From assembly GCF_003340565.1 (NCBI RefSeq), contig NZ_QPLK01000005.1, positions 186,001-250,000 of the forward strand: a DNA stretch of 64,000 nt, written 5' to 3'. A program made the translations under genes and the position numbers. Within the stretch, counting starts at the first letter, position 1; the number at the start of each line of letters is the position of its first letter. This document shows positions 41,055 to 49,022 of the stretch, in pieces. This stretch comes from Rhodovulum sp. 12E13. GTDB lineage: Bacteria; Pseudomonadota; Alphaproteobacteria; Rhodobacterales; Rhodobacteraceae. The notes below the pieces were generated by a model. That model was not told the DNA's origin, did no database searches, and saw nothing but the letters and a program-made list of their open reading frames with translations.

Positions 41055-41837
41055 TCAGCGCTCCGCGCAGTCGAAGGTCAGGTCGACCGTATAGCTTTCC
41101 CCGCTGTCCCGCGAGGTCAGCTCTTCGCTGAAGGTCACGCTGTCCGCGGCGATCTCGAACTCGGTGCCGGCGAGGGGTGCCGCGACGATCTGGTAGCTCT
41201 CGCCGCCTGCCTCGGCCTCGATGGTGCCCTGCCCGGATGCGCGGATCACGAACAGCTCGACAGAGGCGGCCGCGCCCTCGTCGGTGCGGGCCTCGATCGC
41301 GTCGCGCCCGTCCCAGCCGTCGCAGAACAGCGGCTCGTCGATGGCGGTGCCGGCGATGCTGCCGGTGACGCGCCCTGTAAAGCCCCGCGCGCTGGCTTCG
41401 CGGGGGGCGCAATCCACCGTCACCTCGACTTGCGCCACATCCTGCCCGAAGGTGGGGCCGCTGAAGGTCGCCGTATTCTCGCCCACGTCCCATCTTGGCG
41501 CATCCGGGCCGGGGCGGAAGCCCGAGTTCACCGCCAGCGTGCGGTCGCCCGCGATCAGGGTGCCATTGGCGTTGTCGGCCGGAACGAGGTAGCTGAAGAC
41601 GAAGGCATATCCGTCGCCGTCGATGTCTTCGTTGCGCCGGTCGTCGCCCGCGCTGTAGGCCATCCGCTGCATCTCGTTGCCCCAGCCCGAGCAGTCGAGC
41701 GGCACCGAGAACGGCGCGCCGTCGATCGTGCCCTCGACCACGCCGGGCACCGGCGGTGTCTGCGCCGCGGCGGCCATGGGCAGGCCGGCGACGATGAGGG
41801 ACAGGGCGGACAGGCAGGGCTTCGGCGCGTTGGACAC
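41055..41837 (-). CDS. Hypothetical secreted protein with internal duplication
   Basis: Not recognised. The 260-aa precursor has a signal peptide ending GLPMAAAAQ. It appears to be two copies of a ~110-residue domain: GVVEGTIDGAPFSVPLDCSG opens the first and GRVTGSIAGTAIDEPLFCDG the second, each with Cys and Trp after the opening strand. The GTG start at 41837 is supported by AAAGGAG 7 bases upstream. Two bases separate it from the VWA gene, so they form an operon. A LuxR-type inverted repeat lies 61 bp upstream. Confidence 0.8.
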   Translation of the reverse strand: MSNAPKPCLSALSLIVAGLPMAAAAQTPPVPGVVEGTIDGAPFSVPLDCSGWGNEMQRMAYSAGDDRRNEDIDGDGYAFVFSYLVPADNANGTLIAGDRTLAVNSGFRPGPDAPRWDVGENTATFSGPTFGQDVAQVEVTVDCAPREASARGFTGRVTGSIAGTAIDEPLFCDGWDGRDAIEARTDEGAAASVELFVIRASGQGTIEAEAGGESYQIVAAPLAGTEFEIAADSVTFSEELTSRDSGESYTVDLTFDCAER

Positions 41838-41898
41838 GTGGCAACTCCTTTCGGGGATGGTCGGGATGCAGGGGGGCGCATTCCGCGACGTGAGAGAA

Positions 41899-41914
41899 TA
41901 GGGCGAGTGCCCTA
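41899..41914. promoter_or_regulatory. Putative LuxR-type operator, site 1
   Basis: TAGGGCGAGTGCCCTA, perfect 6-bp arms with a 4-base centre. It lies between the end of the luxR gene (41932) and the start of the secreted protein/VWA operon (41837). Nearly the same 16-mer (TAGGGCATTTGCCCCA) occurs on the other side of the luxR gene. Confidence 0.65.
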
Positions 41915-41931
41915 ATTCGCTCGGGGCCGGC

Positions 41932-42867
41932 TCAGGCCAGCACGCTCCAGATCGCCGCGCGGGAGCGCAGGTTGAGCCGCGCCAGCACGGCCTCGGCATG
42001 GCGCCGCGCCGTGTGGCGCGAGATCCCCAGCCGGTCGGCGATCTGGGCCGACGAGAGGCCCTCGAGCATCAGCATCATCACCTCGGTCTGCCTTTCGGTC
42101 AGGCCGTACAGTTCGGCCGTGCGCGCGATGCGCGCGGGGTCGATGGCCGGCCCGCCGTCGAGCACGATCCAAGACCTGTCGGCGCCGGGCAGCGCCGGGC
42201 CGGGAAAGGCGGCCGCGGCCGCGCCGTTGGCCGGCGGCTCGGTCTCGATGCGGCTGCCTGGCCATTTCGCCACCGCGTTCGAGAGCGCCGCCTCGCTCTC
42301 GGCCCGCGCGAAGGCGCGCTCGAACCCCTGCTGGAAGGCGGGCAGCATCAGCCGGAGCAGGCCCACGCTGCGCGGATCGCGGAAGCCGGGGGCCTCGTCG
42401 CCATGAAAACCGAAGGCGAAGACCGCCTCTCCCAGGGGAAGCGGGCAGGTCAGGCCGATCACGTGGTGCATCCCCGCCGGCGCGAACGCCTCGCGGAAGT
42501 AGCGCGCGCGCTCGATCCGGCGGCGTTCGTTGATACGGTGCTCGTGGTGCACCCCCGCGCCCATCTGCCGGCGCCTGCGGTTGATCTCTTCGAGTTCCCG
42601 GTCGCGCATGAGCACGTTGCCGGCGCGGTCGAAGCCCTCGAACACCTCGGCCAGATACGCCTCGATCTGTGGCCCCACCCCGATCCTGACGAAGCGCATG
42701 GCCGGCCCGAGCATGTAGGCGGCGAAGGCCCGCTCGGCTTTCACCAGAGCCGACAGCCGCGACAGGATGCGCTCGACCCGAGCCGCGTCGTCGAGCCGCT
42801 CGGTGAGCAGGGCGGTCTGCTGCGCGGCGAGGGCGGCGATGTCGGTGTCTGTCAGGTGCAGTGTCAC
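41932..42867 (-). CDS. LuxR-family transcriptional regulator
   Basis: The 311-aa protein has a C-terminal LuxR/FixJ-type HTH at about residues 254-311 (YGLTERQTEVMMLMLEGLSS then AQIADRLGISRHTARRHAE). The N-terminal ~240 residues resemble a GAF/PAS-like sensor but I cannot name the ligand; it contains RRRR clusters and FGFHGDEAPGF. The GTG start at 42867 lacks a good ribosome-binding site. It lies between two operons of secreted proteins that share a 16-bp inverted repeat, so it is the likely local regulator. Confidence 0.85.
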   Translation of the reverse strand: MTLHLTDTDIAALAAQQTALLTERLDDAARVERILSRLSALVKAERAFAAYMLGPAMRFVRIGVGPQIEAYLAEVFEGFDRAGNVLMRDRELEEINRRRRQMGAGVHHEHRINERRRIERARYFREAFAPAGMHHVIGLTCPLPLGEAVFAFGFHGDEAPGFRDPRSVGLLRLMLPAFQQGFERAFARAESEAALSNAVAKWPGSRIETEPPANGAAAAAFPGPALPGADRSWIVLDGGPAIDPARIARTAELYGLTERQTEVMMLMLEGLSSAQIADRLGISRHTARRHAEAVLARLNLRSRAAIWSVLA

Positions 42868-42893
42868 GGGCGCGGAGGGGCAAGGGCATCGGC

Positions 42894-42909
42894 TAGGGCA
42901 TTTGCCCCA
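42894..42909. promoter_or_regulatory. Putative LuxR-type operator, site 2
   Basis: TAGGGCATTTGCCCCA in the 75-bp divergent gap between luxR and the 243-aa secreted protein. It matches site 1 in 12 of 16 positions, including all arm bases except one. A TATTGT at 42931-42936 would put a transcript start near the ATG at 42943, centring the site near -41.5, where LuxR-type activators usually bind. Confidence 0.65.
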
Positions 42910-42942
42910 CGTATCGACCGACCTGGCGGGTATTGTCACCCC

Positions 42943-43674
42943 ATGCCGATGCCCTTTGCCCGCCTCTTTGCAGTTCTTGCCGCCGTGCTGGCCGCGCCTG
43001 CCGCTCTGGCGGGCGGAATAACGTTGCAGGTCAGCGTGCTCGACCCCGAGACGTTCGAACAGCGGCCGCCCCGCGGCGATACGCGCTGGGTGATCGAGGG
43101 GCCGGGCGATTTCAGCTTCGCCGAGCAGCACGGCGCCATGGAGGCGATGACCTACGACCTCGCGCCGGGCACCTACCGGATCACCGTCTGGGAGCTGGAG
43201 ACGCGGGCCGCGGCCGAGCACCGCGCGACCGTCGAGGGCGAGGCGACGCAGACCGCCTACCTGCTGCTCTCGCCGGCGCAATCGGGGCTCGTCGACGCGG
43301 TGATGGACCGGATGAACCGGCCCGAGCCGCCCGCCGCTCCAGCCGAGACGCCGGCGGCGGCGCCCGTTCCGGCCGATCCCGCCGCCGCCATGCCGCAGGA
43401 GACCCCGGCAGCCGCGCCGGCTGTCGCCGCGCCCATGGGCCTCGCGCTGGGCCCCGGCGCGGTGCTGGTCGTCTCGCTGCCCGATCTGCCCGACCCCGAG
43501 AACGATTTCGTCGGCCTGGCCGACGGGGGCGCGGGCTGGCTGTCGACGGTCGAGCGCGGCGGGCGCGACGAGGCGGCGCTGACGCTGCCGGAGGCGCCGG
43601 GCGCCTATACGCTGGAATACGTCGCGGTGCCCGAGATGGAGGTGCTCTCGATCCTCGAGGTGACCGTGCGATGA
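42943..43674 (+). CDS. Secreted protein with one VWA-associated beta repeat
   Basis: The 243-aa precursor has a signal peptide (MPMPFARLFAVLAAVLAAP). The N-terminal domain contains RWVIEGPGDFSF and YDLAPGTYRITVWE. An Ala/Pro linker (about residues 125-165) leads to a C-terminal ~75-residue domain with LPDLPDPENDFVGLADGG and LPEAPGAYTLEYV. This domain matches the repeats of the VWA protein (DYVSV... and PG.YELRY pattern). Function is unknown. The metallopeptidase gene starts 4 bases before the end of this gene. Confidence 0.8.
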   Translation: MPMPFARLFAVLAAVLAAPAALAGGITLQVSVLDPETFEQRPPRGDTRWVIEGPGDFSFAEQHGAMEAMTYDLAPGTYRITVWELETRAAAEHRATVEGEATQTAYLLLSPAQSGLVDAVMDRMNRPEPPAAPAETPAAAPVPADPAAAMPQETPAAAPAVAAPMGLALGPGAVLVVSLPDLPDPENDFVGLADGGAGWLSTVERGGRDEAALTLPEAPGAYTLEYVAVPEMEVLSILEVTVR

Positions 43675-46148
43675 CGCTTCGGGCCATCCTTGCCGCCGCG
43701 CTTCTTGCCGGGTCCGCCGCACAGGCGCAGGATGGCGCCGATGGCGACCGCCCCGGCGGCCTGCGCGAGACCGGCTTCGTCGAGCGTAACGCGACCTTCG
43801 CGGTCAAATGCGACACGGCCGAGATCGCCTGCGTCTCGTCGGAGCTCGGCGGGTTCGAGCACCGCGCGCTGCGCGCCTACGCCATCGCCATGGCCGACGC
43901 CGCGGCGGCGGCCGATGCCTGGCTGACGGAGCTGGGCTTTTCCGACTCAGACCTCGAGACGCTCGACGGCCGCCAGCTGATCGTCCTCGACGGCACGACC
44001 CAGCCCGACGCGGCCGGCTTCGTGACCTACGCCGTCGACGGCACCGCGCGGCTCGAGTTGCCGACGCGGTCCGCCGGGCGCGTCTTCGTCCAGGGGCGGG
44101 GCTCGATGGCGAACATTCCCGCCACGATGAATCCGGCGACGCTGGAGAGGATCGGCGACATCGCCTTCACCATCGACGAGCGCGCATTCAACTCGCAGTT
44201 CGGGCAGCTCATCGCGCACGAACTGTTCCACGCGCGGGTCGACGGCGACGACGAGGTGCTCTGGCTGAACGAAGCGATGGCGACCGCGGTGGGAGATGCC
44301 TGGGGTATCCGCGCGGGCTACGGGCCCGATCCCGGCCGCAAGCGGGCGATGCGGCTCGACGCGCCCTTCGACGACAATTCGGAGGATGCCCGGGGCTTTT
44401 CCTACGGATACGGCAAGGCGCCGTTCCTGCTTTACGTGGGCGAGGAGGCGGGCGCGCAGGATCGGGTGGACTACCTCGCCCGCCTCCGCGTGCCGCCCGA
44501 CTCGCGCAAGGGCAAGCTGCGCGACCGCGATGCCGGCATGGGCTATCTCTACGACCGGTCGATCATGCCGGAGGGTCTGACCTTTCCGGAGGCGTTCCCG
44601 CGCTTCGTCGCGGCGCGGAACCAGATCGTCCCGCGGCAGACCGGGGGCCGGAGAGTTCTCTGGAATCCGTTCGAAACCGAGGAGGACTACTACTTCACCC
44701 GCCTCTACCGCCCGCTCATCGACCAGGCGCGCCGGGTGTCGAAGGAGCACGCCTTCGACCGGTCGGTGGCCGATCTGGCTGCCGATCCGATCCACCTCGA
44801 AAACACGACGCTGCGCTTCGACCCGACGGCCGAGGAGCACGAGCGGCTGATGCTGGCGCGGGTGTCGATCGAGCCGAAGGAGCCGGGGGCGGGCCTGCGG
44901 CTGGTCTTCGAGCACCGGCTGATCGAGGGGAACGCGCATGCCTACCTCACCGTGGCCGAGGGCCGCTACGACGCAGGGTATGTTCGCGTCGTGAACGCCC
45001 CCGAGCGCCTGGAAGACGCCGTGCCCCGCGACTACACGTTCAAGATGCATTTCGCGCCGGTCGAGATCACGGTGCCCGAATGCGTCGAGGTGGGCGAGAC
45101 GGTCGAGATCGGTTTCGACGGTTTCGCGCCCGACGACGTCGACAGCCTGCGCTTCGAGGTGTCGGGCAACGCCACGCTCGACGGCACGGCGATCACCGCG
45201 ACCGCGCCGGGGCCACTGCGCGTGACCGCCATCGTCGAGCCGCACCGGACACGCGCGCCGATCGCCACCGCCTCGACCGCCCCCTACGACTGGCCCGACC
45301 GGCGCGTGCCGCTCGCCCCCTCTCGGATCGTGCCCGAGGGCGGATGCCGCTGCACCGGCGACAGCCTGATGGCGCTGTCGAACCCGCAGATGTGGAAGAT
45401 GAACGACGCCTTCAGCACCGCCATCGGCGCCGGACCGATCTCGGGGCCGCTGAAGGAGATGCTGATGGGCAGCGTCGGCCTCGGCGGCAGCCTCCCCGCG
45501 GGGCACTCCACCGGGCATCTCGGCCTGCAGACGGACGCGCACGGCGCGCAGGGCAGCGTCTGCGTCGACCCACTGCTGACGACGCAGGGCGGCTACACGG
45601 TCGTCTCGCTCTACACCCCCTCGGTGCCGACGCTGCTGGGCAGCTATGATCCCTTCGCGGTGGCCCATTCCGGCTGGGGCGGTTGGCCGGCCAACGCCAC
45701 CGCCTCGGCGACCATCGTCATCCGCGCTACGCCCGACGCGCTGGAGGCGGGCCGCAGCTACCAGGCCGAGATGGCCGGGCTGCAATCGACCGGCTTCTTC
45801 CCGCTCTATTCCGAGTACGAGGGCGACTTTCACGACTTCATCCCGTGGCAGGAGGCGTTCACGGGCCACAGCCTGAGCATCCGACCTCAGCGTGTCGCCG
45901 GGATCGTGCGGATCGACAGTGTCGAGCGCGGGGTCGTCGAGGGCACGCTGAGGCTCGCCGGCACGGGCACCGAGATCGCCTCGGAGCACTGGCTGCGCGA
46001 GGGCACGCGTGACACGTTCGAGCACGAGGGGACGGAGACGCCGACGCGCATCTCGGTCACCGGCCGGTTCAGCGCGGTTATCCCCGAGCGCGCGGAGACG
46101 GTGCTGCGCGCCGGCGGGGTCTTCGAGACCGCGCCCCGCCCGAGGTGA
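43671..46148 (+). CDS. Secreted HExxH metallopeptidase-like protein
   Basis: The 825-aa precursor has a signal peptide (MTLRAILAAALLAGSAAQAQ). The zinc-binding HExxH motif is HELFH at 183-187, with a likely third ligand E201 in VLWLNEAMATAV, the WLNE pattern of gluzincin-type peptidases. A Peptidase_MA-like arrangement is my best guess. The C-terminal part (from about residue 460) is beta-rich and includes an Ig-like segment opening ECVEVGETVEIGF. It overlaps the 243-aa gene by 4 bp. Substrate is unknown. Confidence 0.8.
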   Translation: MTLRAILAAALLAGSAAQAQDGADGDRPGGLRETGFVERNATFAVKCDTAEIACVSSELGGFEHRALRAYAIAMADAAAAADAWLTELGFSDSDLETLDGRQLIVLDGTTQPDAAGFVTYAVDGTARLELPTRSAGRVFVQGRGSMANIPATMNPATLERIGDIAFTIDERAFNSQFGQLIAHELFHARVDGDDEVLWLNEAMATAVGDAWGIRAGYGPDPGRKRAMRLDAPFDDNSEDARGFSYGYGKAPFLLYVGEEAGAQDRVDYLARLRVPPDSRKGKLRDRDAGMGYLYDRSIMPEGLTFPEAFPRFVAARNQIVPRQTGGRRVLWNPFETEEDYYFTRLYRPLIDQARRVSKEHAFDRSVADLAADPIHLENTTLRFDPTAEEHERLMLARVSIEPKEPGAGLRLVFEHRLIEGNAHAYLTVAEGRYDAGYVRVVNAPERLEDAVPRDYTFKMHFAPVEITVPECVEVGETVEIGFDGFAPDDVDSLRFEVSGNATLDGTAITATAPGPLRVTAIVEPHRTRAPIATASTAPYDWPDRRVPLAPSRIVPEGGCRCTGDSLMALSNPQMWKMNDAFSTAIGAGPISGPLKEMLMGSVGLGGSLPAGHSTGHLGLQTDAHGAQGSVCVDPLLTTQGGYTVVSLYTPSVPTLLGSYDPFAVAHSGWGGWPANATASATIVIRATPDALEAGRSYQAEMAGLQSTGFFPLYSEYEGDFHDFIPWQEAFTGHSLSIRPQRVAGIVRIDSVERGVVEGTLRLAGTGTEIASEHWLREGTRDTFEHEGTETPTRISVTGRFSAVIPERAETVLRAGGVFETAPRPR

Positions 46149-46173
46149 GCGCCGGCCGTCTGGAACAGGCTGT

Positions 46174-47055
46174 CTAGAGCAGGCTGTCGGGCATCTTCTG
46201 CTCGGCGGCTGCGTTGGCGCGGCGAAAGAGCATCGTCACCGCCGTCGAGGTGACGACGATGAACAGCGAGTAAAGAGCCCCCACCGCGAGGATCGCCTGC
46301 TGCTCGTCGGCCGGAAAGGTCAGCGCTATGATCGCGATGGCCAGCGGCGCGTTCTGGATGCCTGTCTCGAGCGCAACGGTGCGGGCGTTGCGCGGATGAA
46401 GCCGCAGCGCGCGGGCGAAGGCGTAGCCGATGGCGATGCCGATCACGCCGAGCCCGATCGCGGCGGCGTAGGTCGCGGGCGCGGTCGTCATCAGGAACTG
46501 CCAGTTGCGCGGCACCCACGAGACGGCGATGAAGGCGATGAAGACCAGCGCCAGCGCCGATCCGAAGAACTCGGTCACCGCGCCGGCATTGGGGCTGAGG
46601 CGCCTCAGGCCCATGCCGATCGCGACGGGGACAAGCAGCACCAGCAGCGTCGCGATGATGTTCTCGCGCGGGATCTCGAGGTCGAGCGCCGCTGCGTAGA
46701 TCAGCAGAACCAGCGGGATCAGCACGACGCCCGCGACCGTGGAGGTGACGGTCATCAGCACCGAGAGCGCCAGATTGCCGCGCGAGAAGTAGGTGAAGAT
46801 GTTCGAGGTCGTTCCCCCCGGCATGCACGACACGATCAGGAGGCCCACCGCCACGGGCGGCGGCAGGGCGAGCGCCAGTGTCATCGCGAACCCGATGAGC
46901 GGCATGAAGCCGTATTGCGAGACGACGCCGATCACGAGGCCCTGGGGCCGCCGCAGCGCGAGGTAGAAGTCGCGCGGGGTGAGCGACGCCCCCATGCCGA
47001 GCATGATGACGAAGATCATCGCCGCGAGCAGCGCCTGCTCGAACGCGCCGACCAT
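46174..47055 (-). CDS. Bile acid:sodium symporter (BASS) family transporter
   Basis: The 293-aa protein has about nine to ten hydrophobic segments. The family signatures are GMGASLTPRDF near residue 20 and SCMPGGTTSNIFTYFSRGN at about 80-98, with ALETGIQNAPLAIAI later. Likely a sodium-coupled carrier for an organic anion. It ends 25 bp from the convergent metallopeptidase gene and its start lies 3 bp past the stop of the acyl-CoA ligase gene, both leftward, so the ligase and transporter may be an operon. Confidence 0.88.
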   Translation of the reverse strand: MVGAFEQALLAAMIFVIMLGMGASLTPRDFYLALRRPQGLVIGVVSQYGFMPLIGFAMTLALALPPPVAVGLLIVSCMPGGTTSNIFTYFSRGNLALSVLMTVTSTVAGVVLIPLVLLIYAAALDLEIPRENIIATLLVLLVPVAIGMGLRRLSPNAGAVTEFFGSALALVFIAFIAVSWVPRNWQFLMTTAPATYAAAIGLGVIGIAIGYAFARALRLHPRNARTVALETGIQNAPLAIAIIALTFPADEQQAILAVGALYSLFIVVTSTAVTMLFRRANAAAEQKMPDSLL

Positions 47056-47058
47056 GCC

Positions 47059-48810
47059 CTAGCCCGCCGCGCGCGGCGCGGCGCCTTCGGCAAGCGCCTC
47101 GGCGCGCAGATCCTTCCGCAGGATCTTGCCGACCGGCGACTTGGGCAGCCCGTCGCGGAAGACGACCTGCCTCGGCACCTTGTAGGCGGTCAGGTGCGCG
47201 CGGCAATGGGCGCGGATATCCTGCTCGGTCAGGCCCCGGTCGCGGGCGACCACGTAGGCGCGGACCGCCTCGCCCGACGCGCCGTCGGGCACCCCGATCA
47301 CCGCCGCTTCGAGCACGCCGGGATGGGTGGCGAGACACTCCTCCACCTCGTTGGGGTAGACGTTGAAGCCCGAAACCACGACCATGTCCTTCTTGCGGTC
47401 GACGACGTGGAAGTAGCCGTCGTCATCCATGACGCCGATATCGCCGGTGCGGAACCAGCCACCCTGGAGCGCTTGCGCGGTCTCGTCGGGGCGCCTCCAG
47501 TAGCCCGCCATCACCTGTGGCCCCTTCGCCGCGATCTCGCCGCGCGTGCCGGGCGGCACGGGGCGGCCGTCGTCGTCGAGGCAGGCCATGAGCGTCGAGG
47601 GCACGGGCACCCCGATCGAGCCGTCGCGCGCCTTGCCGAGCGGGTTGAAGGCGAGCACCGGCGCCGTTTCGGTCAGGCCGTAGCCCTGCAGCAGGGGCGC
47701 GCCTGTCACCTCCTCCCAGCGGCGGGCGACGGCGGTCTGGAGCGCCATGCCTCCGGCCGAGGCCAGGCGCAGGTGCCGCGGCGGGCTGTCGAGGAACCAC
47801 GTCTCGTTGGTCAGCCCGTTGAACAGCGTGTTCACCCCGCTCATCCACGTGACGCGGTAGTTCTCGAAGGCGCGGCGCAGGTTCGACAGCGGCCGCGGGC
47901 CGGGGATCAGCACGTTGCGCGCGCCGATCCGGTACATCGCCAGCAGGTTCACCGTGAAGGCGAAGATGTGATACATCGGCAGCGCCGTGAGCGCGACCTC
48001 GCCGCCGCGCGTCAGCGCCGGGATCATCTCGAGCGACTGCTCCATGTTGGCCACCAGATTGCCGTGACTCAGCATCGCGCCCTTGGCCACGCCCGTGGTG
48101 CCGCCGGTGTATTGCAGGCAGGCGAGATCGCCCGGGCCGAGCGCCTGGCGATAGGCGTCGACCTCCACATGATCGCGGGTGCGGTGGGCGCGGCCGGCCT
48201 CGAGCGCGTCCGGCAGGCGGACATGCGGCACCTCCACGGGCGCAACGCTCCGATCCCACCAGCGCTGCACCAGCCCGACGATGCCGCGCGGCAGGGCCGG
48301 CAGGAACTCCGCCACCCGCGTCACCACGATGTTGGGGATGGGGTGGCCCCGCGTCGCGGCGGGGATCTTGCCGGCGAACATGTCGACGATGACGAGGGCG
48401 CGCGGCTCGGCATCCTCGAACTGGCGCGCCATCTCTTCGGCGGTGTAGAGCGGGTTGACGTTGACCAGCACGCAGCCCGCCTTGAAGATGCCGAACGCCG
48501 CCACCGGAAACGCCAGCCCGTTGGGCATCTGCAGCGCCACCCGGTCGCCCGGGGCGAGCCCCGCCACCTCGCGCAGGTAGACGGCGAAGGCATCCGACAT
48601 CTCGTCGACCTGCGCGAAGCTGAGTGTGCCGTTCATGCCGTTGGGCAGGCATGTGGTGAAGGCGGGCGCGCGCCCGTAGGTCGCCGAGACCGAGCGGACG
48701 AGATCGCCGATCGTGCGGTAGGCGGTGCCCTCGATCTCGGTGCTGGCGCCGGCCGGGTAGAAGGCCGTCCACCGGCGGTCGGCGCCCTGATGCCCGTGCG
48801 ATGCGTCCAC
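47059..48810 (-). CDS. fadD: Long-chain acyl-CoA synthetase (AMP-dependent ligase)
   Basis: Activates fatty or related carboxylic acids to CoA thioesters. The 583-aa protein has the AMP-binding P-loop YTGGTTGVAKGAML and the QGYGLTETAPVL and GWFRTGDIGVMDDDGY motifs. The catalytic lysine is in LPKSPVGKILRK near the C-terminus. GTG at 48810 is chosen after GGGGAGAGG; the frame is open upstream with no domain. Divergent from the glucosidase gene. Confidence 0.9.
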   Translation of the reverse strand: MDASHGHQGADRRWTAFYPAGASTEIEGTAYRTIGDLVRSVSATYGRAPAFTTCLPNGMNGTLSFAQVDEMSDAFAVYLREVAGLAPGDRVALQMPNGLAFPVAAFGIFKAGCVLVNVNPLYTAEEMARQFEDAEPRALVIVDMFAGKIPAATRGHPIPNIVVTRVAEFLPALPRGIVGLVQRWWDRSVAPVEVPHVRLPDALEAGRAHRTRDHVEVDAYRQALGPGDLACLQYTGGTTGVAKGAMLSHGNLVANMEQSLEMIPALTRGGEVALTALPMYHIFAFTVNLLAMYRIGARNVLIPGPRPLSNLRRAFENYRVTWMSGVNTLFNGLTNETWFLDSPPRHLRLASAGGMALQTAVARRWEEVTGAPLLQGYGLTETAPVLAFNPLGKARDGSIGVPVPSTLMACLDDDGRPVPPGTRGEIAAKGPQVMAGYWRRPDETAQALQGGWFRTGDIGVMDDDGYFHVVDRKKDMVVVSGFNVYPNEVEECLATHPGVLEAAVIGVPDGASGEAVRAYVVARDRGLTEQDIRAHCRAHLTAYKVPRQVVFRDGLPKSPVGKILRKDLRAEALAEGAAPRAAG

Positions 48811-49022
48811 CTCGCCTCTCCCCTTCCGTTCGCCGCGAGAATGCACGAAAAGAGGCGCTCCGCCATGCCCGATATCCGCGCTCGCCGGGGCCGGGGCGAG
48901 GCCGGGCCGACCACGGCGCGCGACATGGGCGCGATGGTCGCGCACCACCCCCGGCGACGGGAACCCGCGCGCCGGGGCGACGGTTTCGTTTCCATCCGTT
49001 CGAACCCGACGAGGAGCCCCCG

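Noticed and set aside
38782-41094. 770-codon forward frame opposite the VWA gene
   Set aside because: His/Arg/Asp/Gly-rich composition typical of antisense of a GC-rich gene; the reverse frame has a signal peptide, VWA motif and repeats.
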